This document shows, in pieces, positions 26,262-34,899 of a stretch of DNA of 64,000 bases; position 1 is the first letter of the stretch, and each line of letters starts with the position of its first letter. A model generated the notes under the pieces. That model was not told where the DNA came from, searched no databases, and saw nothing but the letters and a program-made list of their open reading frames with translations. The stretch is from SAR202 cluster bacterium bin16 (lineage in GTDB: Bacteria > Chloroflexota > Dehalococcoidia > Lucifugimonadales > Australimonadaceae), in contig MPMJ01000013.1 of the NCBI GenBank assembly GCA_002238425.1, positions 1-64,000 on the forward strand, read 5' to 3'. The position numbers and the translations under genes were made by a program.

Positions 26262-26916
26262 GGAGAAGTGGCACCTGGTGGACGCGGAAGGCGAGCGGCT
26301 TGGCCGCCTCGCCACGAAGGTCGCCGGTCTGCTGCAGGGCAAGCACCGCCCGGACTACAGCCGCCATCAGTTGTCCGACGACTTCGTCATCGTGGTGAAC
26401 GCCGCGAAGGTGGGGGTGTCCGGCAATAAGATGTCCCAGAAGCTCTACTACCGCCACTCCGGCTACATGGGCGGCATGCGGACGCGTACGCTGGAAGAGA
26501 TGCTCACGCGTTTCCCTGAGCGGGTGATCGAACTCGCGGTGAAGGGGATGTTGCCTCGTAACCGGCTCGGCCGCAGGATGCTCCGGCGGCTGAAGGTCTA
26601 CACGGCCGCAACGCATCCGCACGAGGCGCAGGTCCGCATAGGCATGGGCAAGGCGAAGCAGGCTCCGGCTGCTCCCGCGCCTGCACCGGCACGCCGCAGG
26701 CGCCGCGCCGTGCGCGAGGAAACGGCGGCGGAGGAAGAGGCCCCTCAGGCCGTTGTCGAGGCAGAAGCGGTCGAGGAGGCTATTCCGGAGGAAGAAGCAC
26801 CCGAGGCAACTGTCGCCGAGACCGAGGAGACCGCTGTGGACGAGTCGCCGGAAGGCGAGCCCGCCGCGGAAGAAGCTGCTGAGGGTGAACAGGACGAGGA
26901 GAGCGAGACCAAATGA
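26215..26916 (+). CDS. rplM: 50S ribosomal protein L13 with acidic C-terminal tail
   Basis: Residues 1 to about 142 are L13: EKWHLVDAEGERLGRLATKVA, the DDFVIVVNAAKVGVSGNK strand-loop (in part), YYRHSGYMGG, VKGMLPRNRLGRRMLRRLKVY (landmarks KGMLPRNRLGR) and YTAATHPHEAQ. The family is usually about 142-147 aa. The extra 90 residues comprise an Ala-Pro linker, an Arg5 patch at about 160-164 and an acidic Ala/Glu segment to 233. The ATG at 26215 overlaps truA by 47 nt, but it is needed to supply the conserved N-terminus. rpsI overlaps the stop by 4 nt. Confidence 0.93.
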   Translation: MQLQRTTKHTKPTARKEKWHLVDAEGERLGRLATKVAGLLQGKHRPDYSRHQLSDDFVIVVNAAKVGVSGNKMSQKLYYRHSGYMGGMRTRTLEEMLTRFPERVIELAVKGMLPRNRLGRRMLRRLKVYTAATHPHEAQVRIGMGKAKQAPAAPAPAPARRRRRAVREETAAEEEAPQAVVEAEAVEEAIPEEEAPEATVAETEETAVDESPEGEPAAEEAAEGEQDEESETK

Positions 26917-27317
26917 CGACGCAGGAGAGCTACTACTACGGGACGGGGAAGCGGAAGTCCGCTATCGCTCGCGTCCGTCTCTACCCGGGCGGCACGGGCA
27001 CGGTGATCGTGAACGGCAAGCCGCTCGAAGAGGCGCTGCCGTGGATAGACTGGCAGAAGCGCGCGATGCAGCCGTTCGCGACGATCGCCGCCGCCGCTGA
27101 CCGGTTCAACGTCGTTGCGAAGATCGAGGGAGGCGGCGTCTCCGCATGGGCGGACGCGCTGCGCCATGGCATCGCTCGCGCGCTGCTCCTTGCAGACCCG
27201 AACCTCAAGAAGGAGTTGCGCAGCCACGGGTACCTGACGCGGGACTCGCGCATCAAGGAGAGCAAGAAGTACGGTCTGAAGCGCGCCCGTCGTGCGCCTC
27301 AGTACACGAAGCGCTAG
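26913..27317 (+). CDS. rpsI: 30S ribosomal protein S9
   Basis: A 134-aa S9 with YYGTGKRKSAIARVRLYPGGTG (landmarks GTGKRKSAIARVRL), GGGVSAWADALRHGIARAL and the terminal KESKKYGLKRARRAPQYTKR (landmark KYGLKRARRAPQ-KR). The C-terminal Lys-Arg touches the P-site tRNA anticodon. The start overlaps rplM (ATGA). It is the last gene of the superoperon. Confidence 0.97.
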   Translation: MTTQESYYYGTGKRKSAIARVRLYPGGTGTVIVNGKPLEEALPWIDWQKRAMQPFATIAAAADRFNVVAKIEGGGVSAWADALRHGIARALLLADPNLKKELRSHGYLTRDSRIKESKKYGLKRARRAPQYTKR

Positions 27318-27348
27318 ACGCTCCACACTGATAACGCGGTTTACAAGC

Positions 27349-27379
27349 AGAGCCCGCTCATCGAGCGGGCTCTCTCTTT
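27349..27379. terminator. Bidirectional hairpin terminator between rpsI and the phosphohexomutase gene
   Basis: AGAGCCCGCTC (27349-27359) and GAGCGGGCTCT (27363-27373) form an 11-bp perfect stem with a 3-nt loop, followed on the plus strand by CTCTTT. It lies 31 nt after the rpsI stop and 5 nt after the stop of the convergent leftward gene, so it can serve both. Confidence 0.8.
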
Positions 27380-28799
27380 ACGCTCCTGCGAGACCGCGAA
27401 GTTCCTGCAGCATCTCGGCGACGCGCTGGGGGTTGTCGCCTTCCGCGTAGATGCGGAGAAGCGGCTCGGTGCCCGAGGGCCGTATGAGTCCCCAGAAGCC
27501 GTCCTCCAACACGTAGCGCACGCCGTCCATGGTGTCGGTTCCCGTGACCTTCAGCCCCGCTATCGAAGCCGGCGGCTTCGCGGCAAGCGCTTGCGTGTCT
27601 GGTTTGGGATCACCGGGAGCGAGGTCGACGTCGAGGCGGTCGTAGGCGTGCTCGCCGACCTTATCGAACAGCAGTTTGACGAGTTCAGAAGCCCGCTTGC
27701 CGGTCCTTGCCATCAACTCCACGAAGAGGAGGCCACTGAAGATGCCGTCCCGTTCCGGGATGTTGCCCTGGAACGCGTAGCCGCCGCTCTCCTCTCCGGC
27801 CGCGACCGCCTGCTCCGTGATCATCGCAGGCCCAACGAACTTGAAACCGACGGGCGTCACGTGGACGGGCACGTCGTACAGCGCAGCGAGTTTGTCGATC
27901 ATCGCGCTCTGCGTGAGAGAGCGAATGACAGGCCCGCGCAGGCCCTTGCCGTCCAGCTGGTGGAGGCAGAGCACAGAGAAGGTGGAGAGCGTGTCTATGA
28001 AGGCGCCGTTCTCGTCCAGTACACCGAGGCGATCGGCATCACCATCGTTCGCGAGCACGACATCGAAACGCCCGGCGCGCGCGGCCTCGATGCTTGGGCC
28101 GAGGTTGGGCTCGATCGGTTCGGGCTGTTTCATGCCGGGGAACGCGGGATTCCGCTCGGCGCGCATCTCCTGCACGTTCGCGCCGACGCCGTCCAGCGCG
28201 GCGCTGACGAAGCCCGCCCCCGCGCCGTGCATGGCGTCCACGCCGATACGCAGACCTGCCGCTCCGATCGCCCGCATGTCGATGACACTCGCCAGGTTCG
28301 CGAGGTAGGGAGCCGCCATCTCGACGGTCTGCGCCCTCGGGGCATCCCCTCGGGGGGCGTCCACACCTCCTGCAGCCTGGAGAGCGTCTATGTGGCGCTC
28401 GATCCTCTCGACAATCTCAGGCGGCGCGCTACCGGCGTAGTCGGGTTTGTACTTGAAGCCGTTCCACAAGCCGGAGTTATGGCTGGCCGTGATGATGACG
28501 CCGCCGCCCGCCTGCCGGTGGAGGATGTTGTAGCTGACGACCGGTGTAGGGGAAACGTTATCAGAGAGAAAAGCGGGGATGCCGCTGGCTGCGATGACGG
28601 CAGCGGCCTCTGCTGCGAACTCCGGCGAACCGAAGCGCGTGTCGTAGCCGACTACCGCGCCACGCTCGCCCAGCCCCTCCTCCTTCAGGTAGGCGGCGAC
28701 TGCGGCCGCGCAGATCCGCACGTTCTCGAACGTGTAGTCCCGGGCAATGAGGGCTCGCCAGCCGTCGGTCCCGAACCGGATGAGCGGGTCGTTGCTCAC
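27378..28799 (-). CDS. Phosphoglucomutase/phosphomannomutase family protein
   Basis: An alpha-D-phosphohexomutase of 473 aa that moves phosphate between C1 and C6 of a sugar. The four functional loops are all present: TASHN with phosphoserine Ser106, metal-binding DGDADR (252-257), sugar-binding GEESGG, and phosphate-binding RPSGTEP near the C-terminus. The N-terminal RFGTDGWR is typical of the bacterial PMM/PGM group. Glucose, mannose or glucosamine specificity cannot be decided. The start is GTG, overlapping metK by 4 nt (GTGA), making it the last gene of the SAM-cycle operon. Confidence 0.92.
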   Translation of the reverse strand: MSNDPLIRFGTDGWRALIARDYTFENVRICAAAVAAYLKEEGLGERGAVVGYDTRFGSPEFAAEAAAVIAASGIPAFLSDNVSPTPVVSYNILHRQAGGGVIITASHNSGLWNGFKYKPDYAGSAPPEIVERIERHIDALQAAGGVDAPRGDAPRAQTVEMAAPYLANLASVIDMRAIGAAGLRIGVDAMHGAGAGFVSAALDGVGANVQEMRAERNPAFPGMKQPEPIEPNLGPSIEAARAGRFDVVLANDGDADRLGVLDENGAFIDTLSTFSVLCLHQLDGKGLRGPVIRSLTQSAMIDKLAALYDVPVHVTPVGFKFVGPAMITEQAVAAGEESGGYAFQGNIPERDGIFSGLLFVELMARTGKRASELVKLLFDKVGEHAYDRLDVDLAPGDPKPDTQALAAKPPASIAGLKVTGTDTMDGVRYVLEDGFWGLIRPSGTEPLLRIYAEGDNPQRVAEMLQELRGLAGA

Positions 28800-30025
28800 C
28801 GGCTGGCTCCCAGCTTCGCATCAGCACGCAAGGCCTCGGCCTTGTCCGTGCGCTCCCAGGGCAGGTCTACATCCATGCGCCCGAAGTGGCCGTAGGAGGC
28901 GGTCTGAGCGTAGATGGGCTTCCTGAGTTCGAGGTCGCGGATGATGGCCTGCGGGCGCAGGTCGAAGTGCTTCTTTACCAGATCGGTGATGAGAGCGGTG
29001 TCCACCTTGTTCGTGCCGAAGGTTTCGACGGCGAGACTCGTGGGCTCCGCGACACCGATGGCGTAGGAGACCTGCACCTCGCAGCGGTCGGCGAGCCCGG
29101 CAGCGACCACATTCTTCGCGACCCATCGCGCCGCGTACGTTGCCGAGCGGTCCACCTTCGTGGGGTCCTTGCCGGAGAACGCCCCGCCACCGTGGCGCGC
29201 GACGCCTCCGTAGGTGTCGACGATGATCTTGCGTCCGGTGAGGCCGGAGTCGCCGTGCGGGCCGCCGACCACGAATCGCCCGGACGGGTTCACGTAGATG
29301 CGGGTGTCGTGGTCGATGAGATCTGCGGGAACTTCCGCGCCGATCACGTGCTCGCGCACGTCCCGCTCTATCTCCTCGTTGGTGACATCGGAACTGTGCT
29401 GGGTGCTGACGACGAGGGCTGCGATGCGCTTCGGTTTGCCGTGCTCGTACTCGACGGTGACCTGCGACTTGCCGTCCGGCTTCAGGTAGGGGATGACCCC
29501 CTCCCGCCGGGCGATGGAGAGGCGTCGGGTGAGCTTATGGGCGAGGGAGATGGTGAGCGGCATGAATTCGGCGGTCTCGTTGCAGGCGAAGCCGACCATC
29601 ATGCCCTGGTCACCCGCGCCGAGGTTCAATTCGTCGGCCGCGCCGTCCTTGCCACGCTCCTCGAGCGCTGTGTCCACCCCGGCCTTGATGTCAGGGGACT
29701 GCTCGTGCAAGCGAACGATGACCTCACAGGTCTTGTAGTCGATGCCGATCTCCTGGTCGTCGTAGCCGATGCGCCTGACGGTGTCGCGGACGATGGCCTC
29801 GTAGTCGACCTTGGCTGTCGTGGTGATCTCGCCGACCACCATGACGATGTTCGTGCCGGTGGCCGTTTCACAGGCGACGCGGGCCATTGGGTCCTGCGCG
29901 TAGATAGCGTCGAGGATGGCGTCGGATACCTGATCGCACAGCTTGTCGGGATGTCCCTCGGTAACGGATTCCGAGGTCAGCAGGTAAGAGGGCGAAGTCT
30001 CGAACGTCGTTCCGGTCTGTGTCAT
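28796..30025 (-). CDS. metK: S-adenosylmethionine synthetase
   Basis: Makes SAM from methionine and ATP. 409 aa with the [20 protein letters not shown]-binding start, the [16 protein letters not shown] flexible loop, and the P-loop-like [16 protein letters not shown]. The central [10 protein letters not shown] strand and the [17 protein letters not shown] segment are also conserved. It follows ahcY after 39 nt and overlaps the phosphohexomutase. No SAM riboswitch is apparent directly upstream. Confidence 0.97.
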   Translation of the reverse strand: MTQTGTTFETSPSYLLTSESVTEGHPDKLCDQVSDAILDAIYAQDPMARVACETATGTNIVMVVGEITTTAKVDYEAIVRDTVRRIGYDDQEIGIDYKTCEVIVRLHEQSPDIKAGVDTALEERGKDGAADELNLGAGDQGMMVGFACNETAEFMPLTISLAHKLTRRLSIARREGVIPYLKPDGKSQVTVEYEHGKPKRIAALVVSTQHSSDVTNEEIERDVREHVIGAEVPADLIDHDTRIYVNPSGRFVVGGPHGDSGLTGRKIIVDTYGGVARHGGGAFSGKDPTKVDRSATYAARWVAKNVVAAGLADRCEVQVSYAIGVAEPTSLAVETFGTNKVDTALITDLVKKHFDLRPQAIIRDLELRKPIYAQTASYGHFGRMDVDLPWERTDKAEALRADAKLGASR

Positions 30026-30064
30026 TCCGCGGGTCCTCCAAACTCCAGGTTGCTTGTCAGCGGG

Positions 30065-31336
30065 CTATGTGCCCGCTTCCCATCCTGCCAGGTAGGCGGC
30101 CTGTTCCTCTGAGAGAGTATCCATGGCGATACCCATCGCTTCCAGTTTCAGCGAGGCGACCTGCTGGTCGATCTCCAGCGGGACGTCGTAGACGTCTACG
30201 GGCAAGGTAGCCGCGTTCTTCGCCATGTATTCCGAGCAAAGCGCCTGGTTGGCGAAACTCATGTCCATGACTGCGGACGGATGCCCTTCTGCGGCGGAGA
30301 GGTTGACCAGCCTGCCCTCAGCGAGCAGGTTGATCCTGCGTCCGTCTGCCATGATGTACTGCCGTACCATCGGGCGCACTTCCCGCTTCTCGACGGCGCT
30401 GTCCTCCAGAGCGTCGATGTTAATCTCGACGTTGAAATGACCGCTGTTGGCGACTACGGCCTCGTTCTTCATCACTTGAAAGTGTTGCGCGTCAAGCGCG
30501 TGCTTGCCGCCGGTTACCGTTACGAATACGTCCCCGACTCGCGCAGCATCGTCCATAGGCATCAGCTGATGACCGTCCATCGTTGCTTCGAGGGCGCGGA
30601 CAGGGTCCACTTCCGTGACGATGACCTGAGCACCCATGCCTCTGGCGCGCATCGCGATGCCGCGTCCGCACCAGCCATAGCCCGCCACCACGACGTTCTT
30701 GCCTGCGAAGAGCACGTTGGTAGCGCGCGTGATACCGTCCAGCGTGCTCTGGCCGGTGCCGTAGCGGTTGTCGAACATGTGCTTCGTGTCAGCTTCGTTG
30801 ACTGCGATGATGGGGTACCGGAGTTTCCCTGCCTTCGCCATGCTGCGCAGGCGTATCACGCCGGTCGTTGTTTCTTCCATCCCTCCGATCAGGCCGTCGA
30901 GGAGTGCTTGCCGCTGCGTGTGGAGCATGGCCACGAGGTCAGCGCCGTCGTCCATCGTCATGTGCGGCTTCGCGTCCAGGACGGAGGAGAGGTGTTGGTA
31001 GTAAGTGTCGTTGTCCTCGCCCTTGATGGAATAGGTGGGTATGTCGTAGGCGACCGCGAGCGCGGCTGCGATGGGGTCCTGTGTGGAGAGGGGGTTGCTC
31101 GCGCAGAGGCGCACGTCCGCGCCCCCCGCCTGCAGTGCGAGGACGAGGTTGGCCGTTTCCGACGTGACGTGCAGGCAGGCTGCGAGCGTGAGTCCCTCGA
31201 AGGGCCTCTCCTTTGCGAAGCGCTCCCTGATCAGGCGTATCACGGGCATCTCCCGTGCAGCCCAGTCAACGAGGCGGACTCCTTCGTCCGCCAGCGACGG
31301 GTCCTTGACGTCTCCGAGTTTTCCTTCCGGTTGCAA
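30065..31336 (-). CDS. ahcY: S-adenosylhomocysteine hydrolase
   Basis: Splits SAH to homocysteine and adenosine with a bound NAD. 423 aa with [22 protein letters not shown], the [13 protein letters not shown]-binding turn, [13 protein letters not shown] and [15 protein letters not shown]. It lacks the C-terminal lysine-tyrosine extension (KPDHYRY) of many eukaryotic and proteobacterial enzymes and ends near [14 protein letters not shown], as in the archaeal and Thermotoga-like form. The first codon is a TTG with GGGAGAGA upstream. Confidence 0.96.
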   Translation of the reverse strand: MQPEGKLGDVKDPSLADEGVRLVDWAAREMPVIRLIRERFAKERPFEGLTLAACLHVTSETANLVLALQAGGADVRLCASNPLSTQDPIAAALAVAYDIPTYSIKGEDNDTYYQHLSSVLDAKPHMTMDDGADLVAMLHTQRQALLDGLIGGMEETTTGVIRLRSMAKAGKLRYPIIAVNEADTKHMFDNRYGTGQSTLDGITRATNVLFAGKNVVVAGYGWCGRGIAMRARGMGAQVIVTEVDPVRALEATMDGHQLMPMDDAARVGDVFVTVTGGKHALDAQHFQVMKNEAVVANSGHFNVEINIDALEDSAVEKREVRPMVRQYIMADGRRINLLAEGRLVNLSAAEGHPSAVMDMSFANQALCSEYMAKNAATLPVDVYDVPLEIDQQVASLKLEAMGIAMDTLSEEQAAYLAGWEAGT

Positions 31337-31350
31337 GAGTCTCTCCCTTC

Positions 31351-31704
31351 CTATTCGCCGTAGTCGGTGGGCAGGTCCGCCTGGATCCAGGTCGGCGTGC
31401 CAGCCTCGATGTTGTAGAGGTGCTCGGACTCGAAGCCGAGCGCTGCGGCCATCTCAGCCGCCAGTCCGCTGCGGACGCCCGCCGCGCAGATGAAGAGGAG
31501 GTCGGCATCCCTGGGGAGCTTCGCCTCTGCCTCTCCGAGGAAGTCGTCCACGGGGATGTGCAGTGCACCGGAGACATGTCCGGCGACCCATTCGTCGGGA
31601 CGGCGCACGTCTACGACGAGCGCGCCTTCCTGTTGCATCTCGTGGGCCTCCTCTACGGAAATCCGCCGGTAAGGCTCGCCTGCTTCCTGTCTTCCTCGTG
31701 CCAT
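31351..31704 (-). CDS. Rhodanese-domain protein
   Basis: A 117-aa single-domain rhodanese. The [22 protein letters not shown] segment (landmarks [18 protein letters not shown]) precedes the active-site loop CAAGVRS with Cys73 as persulfide-carrying residue. Rhodaneses transfer sulfane sulfur. Placed between mtnP and ahcY with gaps of 12 and 14 nt, it may handle sulfur released in the methionine cycle, but its acceptor is unknown. Confidence 0.9.
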   Translation of the reverse strand: MARGRQEAGEPYRRISVEEAHEMQQEGALVVDVRRPDEWVAGHVSGALHIPVDDFLGEAEAKLPRDADLLFICAAGVRSGLAAEMAAALGFESEHLYNIEAGTPTWIQADLPTDYGE

Positions 31705-31716
31705 GTCGTCAACTCC

Positions 31717-32592
31717 TCACTGGTTAGTGTACCGGGAGACGATGGGGCCGAGTCGCTCCAGGGTCTCCTGTGGGACACGTTCGATGGGTGTCACTATCGC
31801 GTTGCGCAAGGCGTCCCCGCACCCGCACCTGCGCTCGCCTCCAAGCCGGGGGATGAGGCGGCTGAGCATCTCCCTGGACGCGGTAACGTTCCTCTGCAGA
31901 TTCTGTATCACCACCTCGACCGTTACGCTTGCGTACTCGTCGTGCCATACATCGTAGTCGGTCGCGCACGCAAGCGTTGCGTAACACATCTCCGCCTCGC
32001 GAGCCAGCTTTGCCTCAGGCAGCGCCGTCATGCCGATGATGCTCGCGCCCCAAGAGCGGTAGAGAGCGGACTCTGCCCGGGTGGAGAAGGCGGGGCCTTC
32101 CATCACGACCAGCGTTCCACCCCGATGCACGGTCGCCGAGGCGTCTTCCTCGACTGCGTCCGCCAGTTGAGCGCTCAGGTCAAGGCAGAACGGGTCAGCG
32201 AAGGAGATGTGCGCTATAAGACCATCGCCGAAGAAGGTGTTCTCGCGCAACCTCGTGCGGTCGATCAACTGGTCCGGTACGACCATATGCAGCGGCGCAA
32301 TCTGCTCCTGCAGACTGCCCACGGCACTCACGGAGACCACACGCTCCACGCCCAATTGCTTGAATGCGTGGATGTTGGCATGGGAGTTCAATTCCGTAGG
32401 CGATATGCGATGGCCTACGCCGTGCCGTGGAAGGAACGCAGCCGCAACACCTCCCATCTCACCAATGGTGACAGCGCCGCTGGGGTCTCCGTAGGGCGTG
32501 GAGAGCGTTACTTCCTGCACGCTGTCCATGCTGATGTCGTACAGGCCGGTGCCGCCGATGATGCCGATGGTTGCGCGTGGCAGGTCAGTCAT
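31717..32592 (-). CDS. mtnP: 5'-methylthioadenosine phosphorylase
   Basis: A 291-aa PNP/MTAP family enzyme that releases adenine and methylthioribose-1-phosphate from MTA. Landmarks are IGIIGGTGLYD, FLPRHGVGHRISPTELN, VSVSAVGSLQEQ, VVMEGPAFSTRAES and EAKLAREAEMCYA followed by the purine-site Asp pair ATDYD. The ATG at 32592 overlaps the mtnA stop by 4 nt. The open frame continues far upstream opposite mtnA, but that part is a shadow. Related SAH- or adenosine-cleaving enzymes cannot be excluded, yet adjacency to mtnA supports MTA. Confidence 0.94.
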   Translation of the reverse strand: MTDLPRATIGIIGGTGLYDISMDSVQEVTLSTPYGDPSGAVTIGEMGGVAAAFLPRHGVGHRISPTELNSHANIHAFKQLGVERVVSVSAVGSLQEQIAPLHMVVPDQLIDRTRLRENTFFGDGLIAHISFADPFCLDLSAQLADAVEEDASATVHRGGTLVVMEGPAFSTRAESALYRSWGASIIGMTALPEAKLAREAEMCYATLACATDYDVWHDEYASVTVEVVIQNLQRNVTASREMLSRLIPRLGGERRCGCGDALRNAIVTPIERVPQETLERLGPIVSRYTNQ

Positions 32593-33668
32593 GCCACCTC
32601 CGTGACCTCCGGCTGCCTGGCGAGCGAGTTCAGCTGCGTTTCGTACGGCGGGCGCAGCACTCCGTGTTCCGTGATGATGGCGGCGATGAGCCCGGCGGGA
32701 GTTACGTCGAAAACGGGGTTCCAGACCGCCACGCCCTCTGCCGCGATGCGTTGCCCCGCCAGCGAGGTGACTTCCGCCGCGGGGCGCTCCTCCACCGGGA
32801 TGTCCTGCCCGCTCTTCACGTTCAGGTCTACCGTGGAGAAAGGTGCTGCCACGTAGAAAGGGATGCCGTTCGCAGCCGCCAGGGCGGCCAGGGTGTACGT
32901 TCCGATCTTGTTGGCCGTATCGCCGTTCGCCGCGATGCGGTCGGCGCCGGTTACGACAGCGGCCACATGTCCGGACGCCATGAGCGCGCCGGCAGCGGAG
33001 TCCACGAGCAGCGTTGCCGGTATCCCGAGCCGGGCGAGCTCCCATGCGGTGAGGCGCGCGCCCTGCAGCCACGGGCGAGTCTCGGTATGGAATACGCGAG
33101 GCCGCTTGCCGGATTCCAATGCGGCCCTGATGACGCCGAGCGCGGTTCCGTACCCGGCCGTTGCGAGCGCCCCGGTGTTGCAGTGGGTGAGTACGCCGCC
33201 GGAGTCCGGCATCAGCGCTGCTCCGTTGCGTGCGATCGCCTTGTTGGCCTCGATGTCCTGCTCTCGCATGGCTTGTGCGAGAGCGAGGATGCGTGCGGCA
33301 GCCTGGCCGGGCGTATTGCATGTGCGCGCCGCGTCCTGGCATCGCTGCACGGCCCAGCCGAGGTTGACGGCGGTGGGGCGTGCAGCTGATATCCGCGCGG
33401 CTTGAGCATCCAGCGCGCCGAGAAAGGCGGGCATGGTGGGGGCTTCGATGCTGCGCGCGGCGATGGCCATGGCGTAGGCTGCGGCGATGCCGATGGCGGG
33501 TGCCCCCCGCACACGCATGGAGCGTATGGCCTCGACAGCGCCGACCGCGTCGTGGACCGTCACCCATTCTTCGCTGGCGGGTAGCATCGTCTGGTCGAGC
33601 AGGAGGAGTTTGTCTTCCTGCCAGACGATGGGTTGAAGTTCCTCGGTGATGGTGAGTAGGTCGCTCAC
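32589..33668 (-). CDS. mtnA: S-methyl-5-thioribose-1-phosphate isomerase
   Basis: A 359-aa aldose-ketose isomerase of the eIF2B-like family acting after MtnP in methionine salvage. Key residues are the RVRGAPAIG turn (52-60), catalytic Cys163 in THCNTGALAT and Asp243 in GADRIAANGDTANKIGT. The start is GTG at 33668. It is the first gene of the SAM-cycle operon. The later salvage enzymes (mtnB, mtnC, mtnD) are absent here, so the ribulose phosphate product may leave by another route. Confidence 0.95.
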   Translation of the reverse strand: MSDLLTITEELQPIVWQEDKLLLLDQTMLPASEEWVTVHDAVGAVEAIRSMRVRGAPAIGIAAAYAMAIAARSIEAPTMPAFLGALDAQAARISAARPTAVNLGWAVQRCQDAARTCNTPGQAAARILALAQAMREQDIEANKAIARNGAALMPDSGGVLTHCNTGALATAGYGTALGVIRAALESGKRPRVFHTETRPWLQGARLTAWELARLGIPATLLVDSAAGALMASGHVAAVVTGADRIAANGDTANKIGTYTLAALAAANGIPFYVAAPFSTVDLNVKSGQDIPVEERPAAEVTSLAGQRIAAEGVAVWNPVFDVTPAGLIAAIITEHGVLRPPYETQLNSLARQPEVTEVA

Positions 33669-33695
33669 AGGATCTGTCCACGGGCGTACTGAACA

Positions 33696-33724
33696 ATGCT
33701 ATGGGCGTAGAGGCGGAGTGTCAA
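33696..33724 (-). promoter_or_regulatory. Consensus promoter of the SAM-cycle operon
   Basis: On the minus strand TTGACA (33724-33719) and TAGCAT (33701-33696) are 17 nt apart. These are the same two hexamers and the same spacing as the rpsL promoter at 5554. Transcription would start near 33690, about 20 nt before the mtnA GTG. This leaves no room for a SAM riboswitch. Confidence 0.75.
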
Positions 33725-33783
33725 AGCCCCAGAGCGTGCCAGCCCTCCTGCGCCAAACCGGACCGACCAGGCACGAACATGCC

Positions 33784-33808
33784 GCGAGCCGTCCTCAGGA
33801 CGGCTCGC
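33784..33808 (-). terminator. 12-bp perfect hairpin after the lipoprotein gene
   Basis: GCGAGCCGTCCT and AGGACGGCTCGC flank a single C, giving a very stable palindrome 26 nt past the lipoprotein stop and upstream of the mtnA promoter. No U-run follows, so termination efficiency is uncertain. Confidence 0.6.
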
Positions 33809-33834
33809 AACGATGAGTGACTTTCGGGGTGGAG

Positions 33835-34677
33835 CTACTGGCCCAGACTGCCTCCGCCTGCGGGAGGCGTCATCTCGAGCCCGCAGGTCTGGGCGGCTGC
33901 CATCAGTTCGCCCAGCGCCGCCAGGTCCGGCTCTCCTCCGAAGAACAGGGCGAGCAGGTCATCCAGGCTCCCGAGTTGCTCCTCCATGCACCGCATGACG
34001 GAAGGAGGAGGCATTTCACCGCCGCTCTCTCCCGCAAAGCGAGCGGCCTCTTCATCGCTCATGCAGAGCTGTATCTGTATGGCTGTGCTGAAGATCTCCG
34101 TAGGGTCGTCAGGCGGACCACCGATCCCAAGTGCGCTGGGGTTCTCCATCGCAAGGGCACTGATACAGCCTCGTGTCTCAGCGCTCAGCCCCCCGGCTTC
34201 CGCAGACATCATCGCGATGCTGATGCCGATCGCGCTCTCCGGCGAAAGGCACTCGAACGGAAGGGCATCCATGGCTCCCGGGGGAGCATTTGCCAAGGGG
34301 ACGTTCTGGACAGCATCGAGCGTGGCACCGCCGACGGCGTCACGCAGGCAGGAAACCTCGCTCTCGGAAAGCACGGCCATAAGATCGCCTACGGTGGTGC
34401 TCTCAGTGACGACGAGGTCTTCAACGGAGCCTGCCTCCGGCTTGGGCATCATCGCGTCCGGGGTTGATTCCGGCGCGGGTGTAGGAGTCGGCGTTGGCGG
34501 GACCGGCGTTGGAGTTGCCGTCGGCGTCGGTGTCGGCGTTGGCCGGGGGGTCGCGGTTGGAGTTGGGGTCGGGTCGCTGCAAGCGGCGGCGAACGCCGCA
34601 AGCATGAGAAGGATGAGCGCGACAGAGGCGGCCCTGCGGAAGCCGGTGCGGAGAGAAGCGGACAGGTTCGTGAGCAT
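33835..34677 (-). CDS. Putative lipoprotein with Pro/Thr linker, function unknown
   Basis: A 280-aa predicted lipoprotein. A basic start (RTGFRR) leads into a hydrophobic stretch and a lipobox ending AAFAAAC, so the mature protein begins at Cys34 or so. A Pro-Thr-rich spacer (many PTPT repeats, about 37-75) lifts a globular part of 200 residues. That part has six spaced cysteines, which could form three disulfides outside the cell. It has no family I recognise. The start at 34677 was chosen because the signal peptide begins there and GCGAGGG lies upstream. The longer open frame adds 76 residues that include no targeting signal. Confidence 0.7.
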   Translation of the reverse strand: MLTNLSASLRTGFRRAASVALILLMLAAFAAACSDPTPTPTATPRPTPTPTPTATPTPVPPTPTPTPAPESTPDAMMPKPEAGSVEDLVVTESTTVGDLMAVLSESEVSCLRDAVGGATLDAVQNVPLANAPPGAMDALPFECLSPESAIGISIAMMSAEAGGLSAETRGCISALAMENPSALGIGGPPDDPTEIFSTAIQIQLCMSDEEAARFAGESGGEMPPPSVMRCMEEQLGSLDDLLALFFGGEPDLAALGELMAAAQTCGLEMTPPAGGGSLGQ

Positions 34678-34739
34678 GAGGAACACCCTCGCTGTGTCGA
34701 TTTCGGTTGCCGGGGGTATCGCCTCCGTACCGCACTTCA

Positions 34740-34768
34740 ATTGTAGAGGGGTGAGAATCATTCGCACA
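34740..34768 (-). promoter_or_regulatory. Candidate promoter of the lipoprotein gene
   Basis: On the minus strand TTGTGC is followed after 18 nt by TACAAT (34745-34740), about 60 nt before the ATG. Spacing is good and both hexamers are near consensus. Confidence 0.45.
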
Positions 34769-34899
34769 ACACAAGATTTTGGTGTTTTGGTCTCGATGCA
34801 TGAAGGGATGAGAAAACCTTGCTGGCGTGAAGGGGACCGTTCCATGAGGACAAGCCCCCCTTGGACTATCATTCCAGGCGTCGGCATCAGGTGTGCGCA

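Noticed and set aside
32593-33696. Upstream extension of the mtnP frame to a 659-codon protein
   Set aside because: The extension lies in a shifted frame over mtnA and is Arg/His-rich shadow. mtnP starts at 32592.
33669-33834. SAM riboswitch upstream of mtnA
   Set aside because: The predicted transcript start is about 20 nt from the start codon, and no SAM aptamer core was seen.
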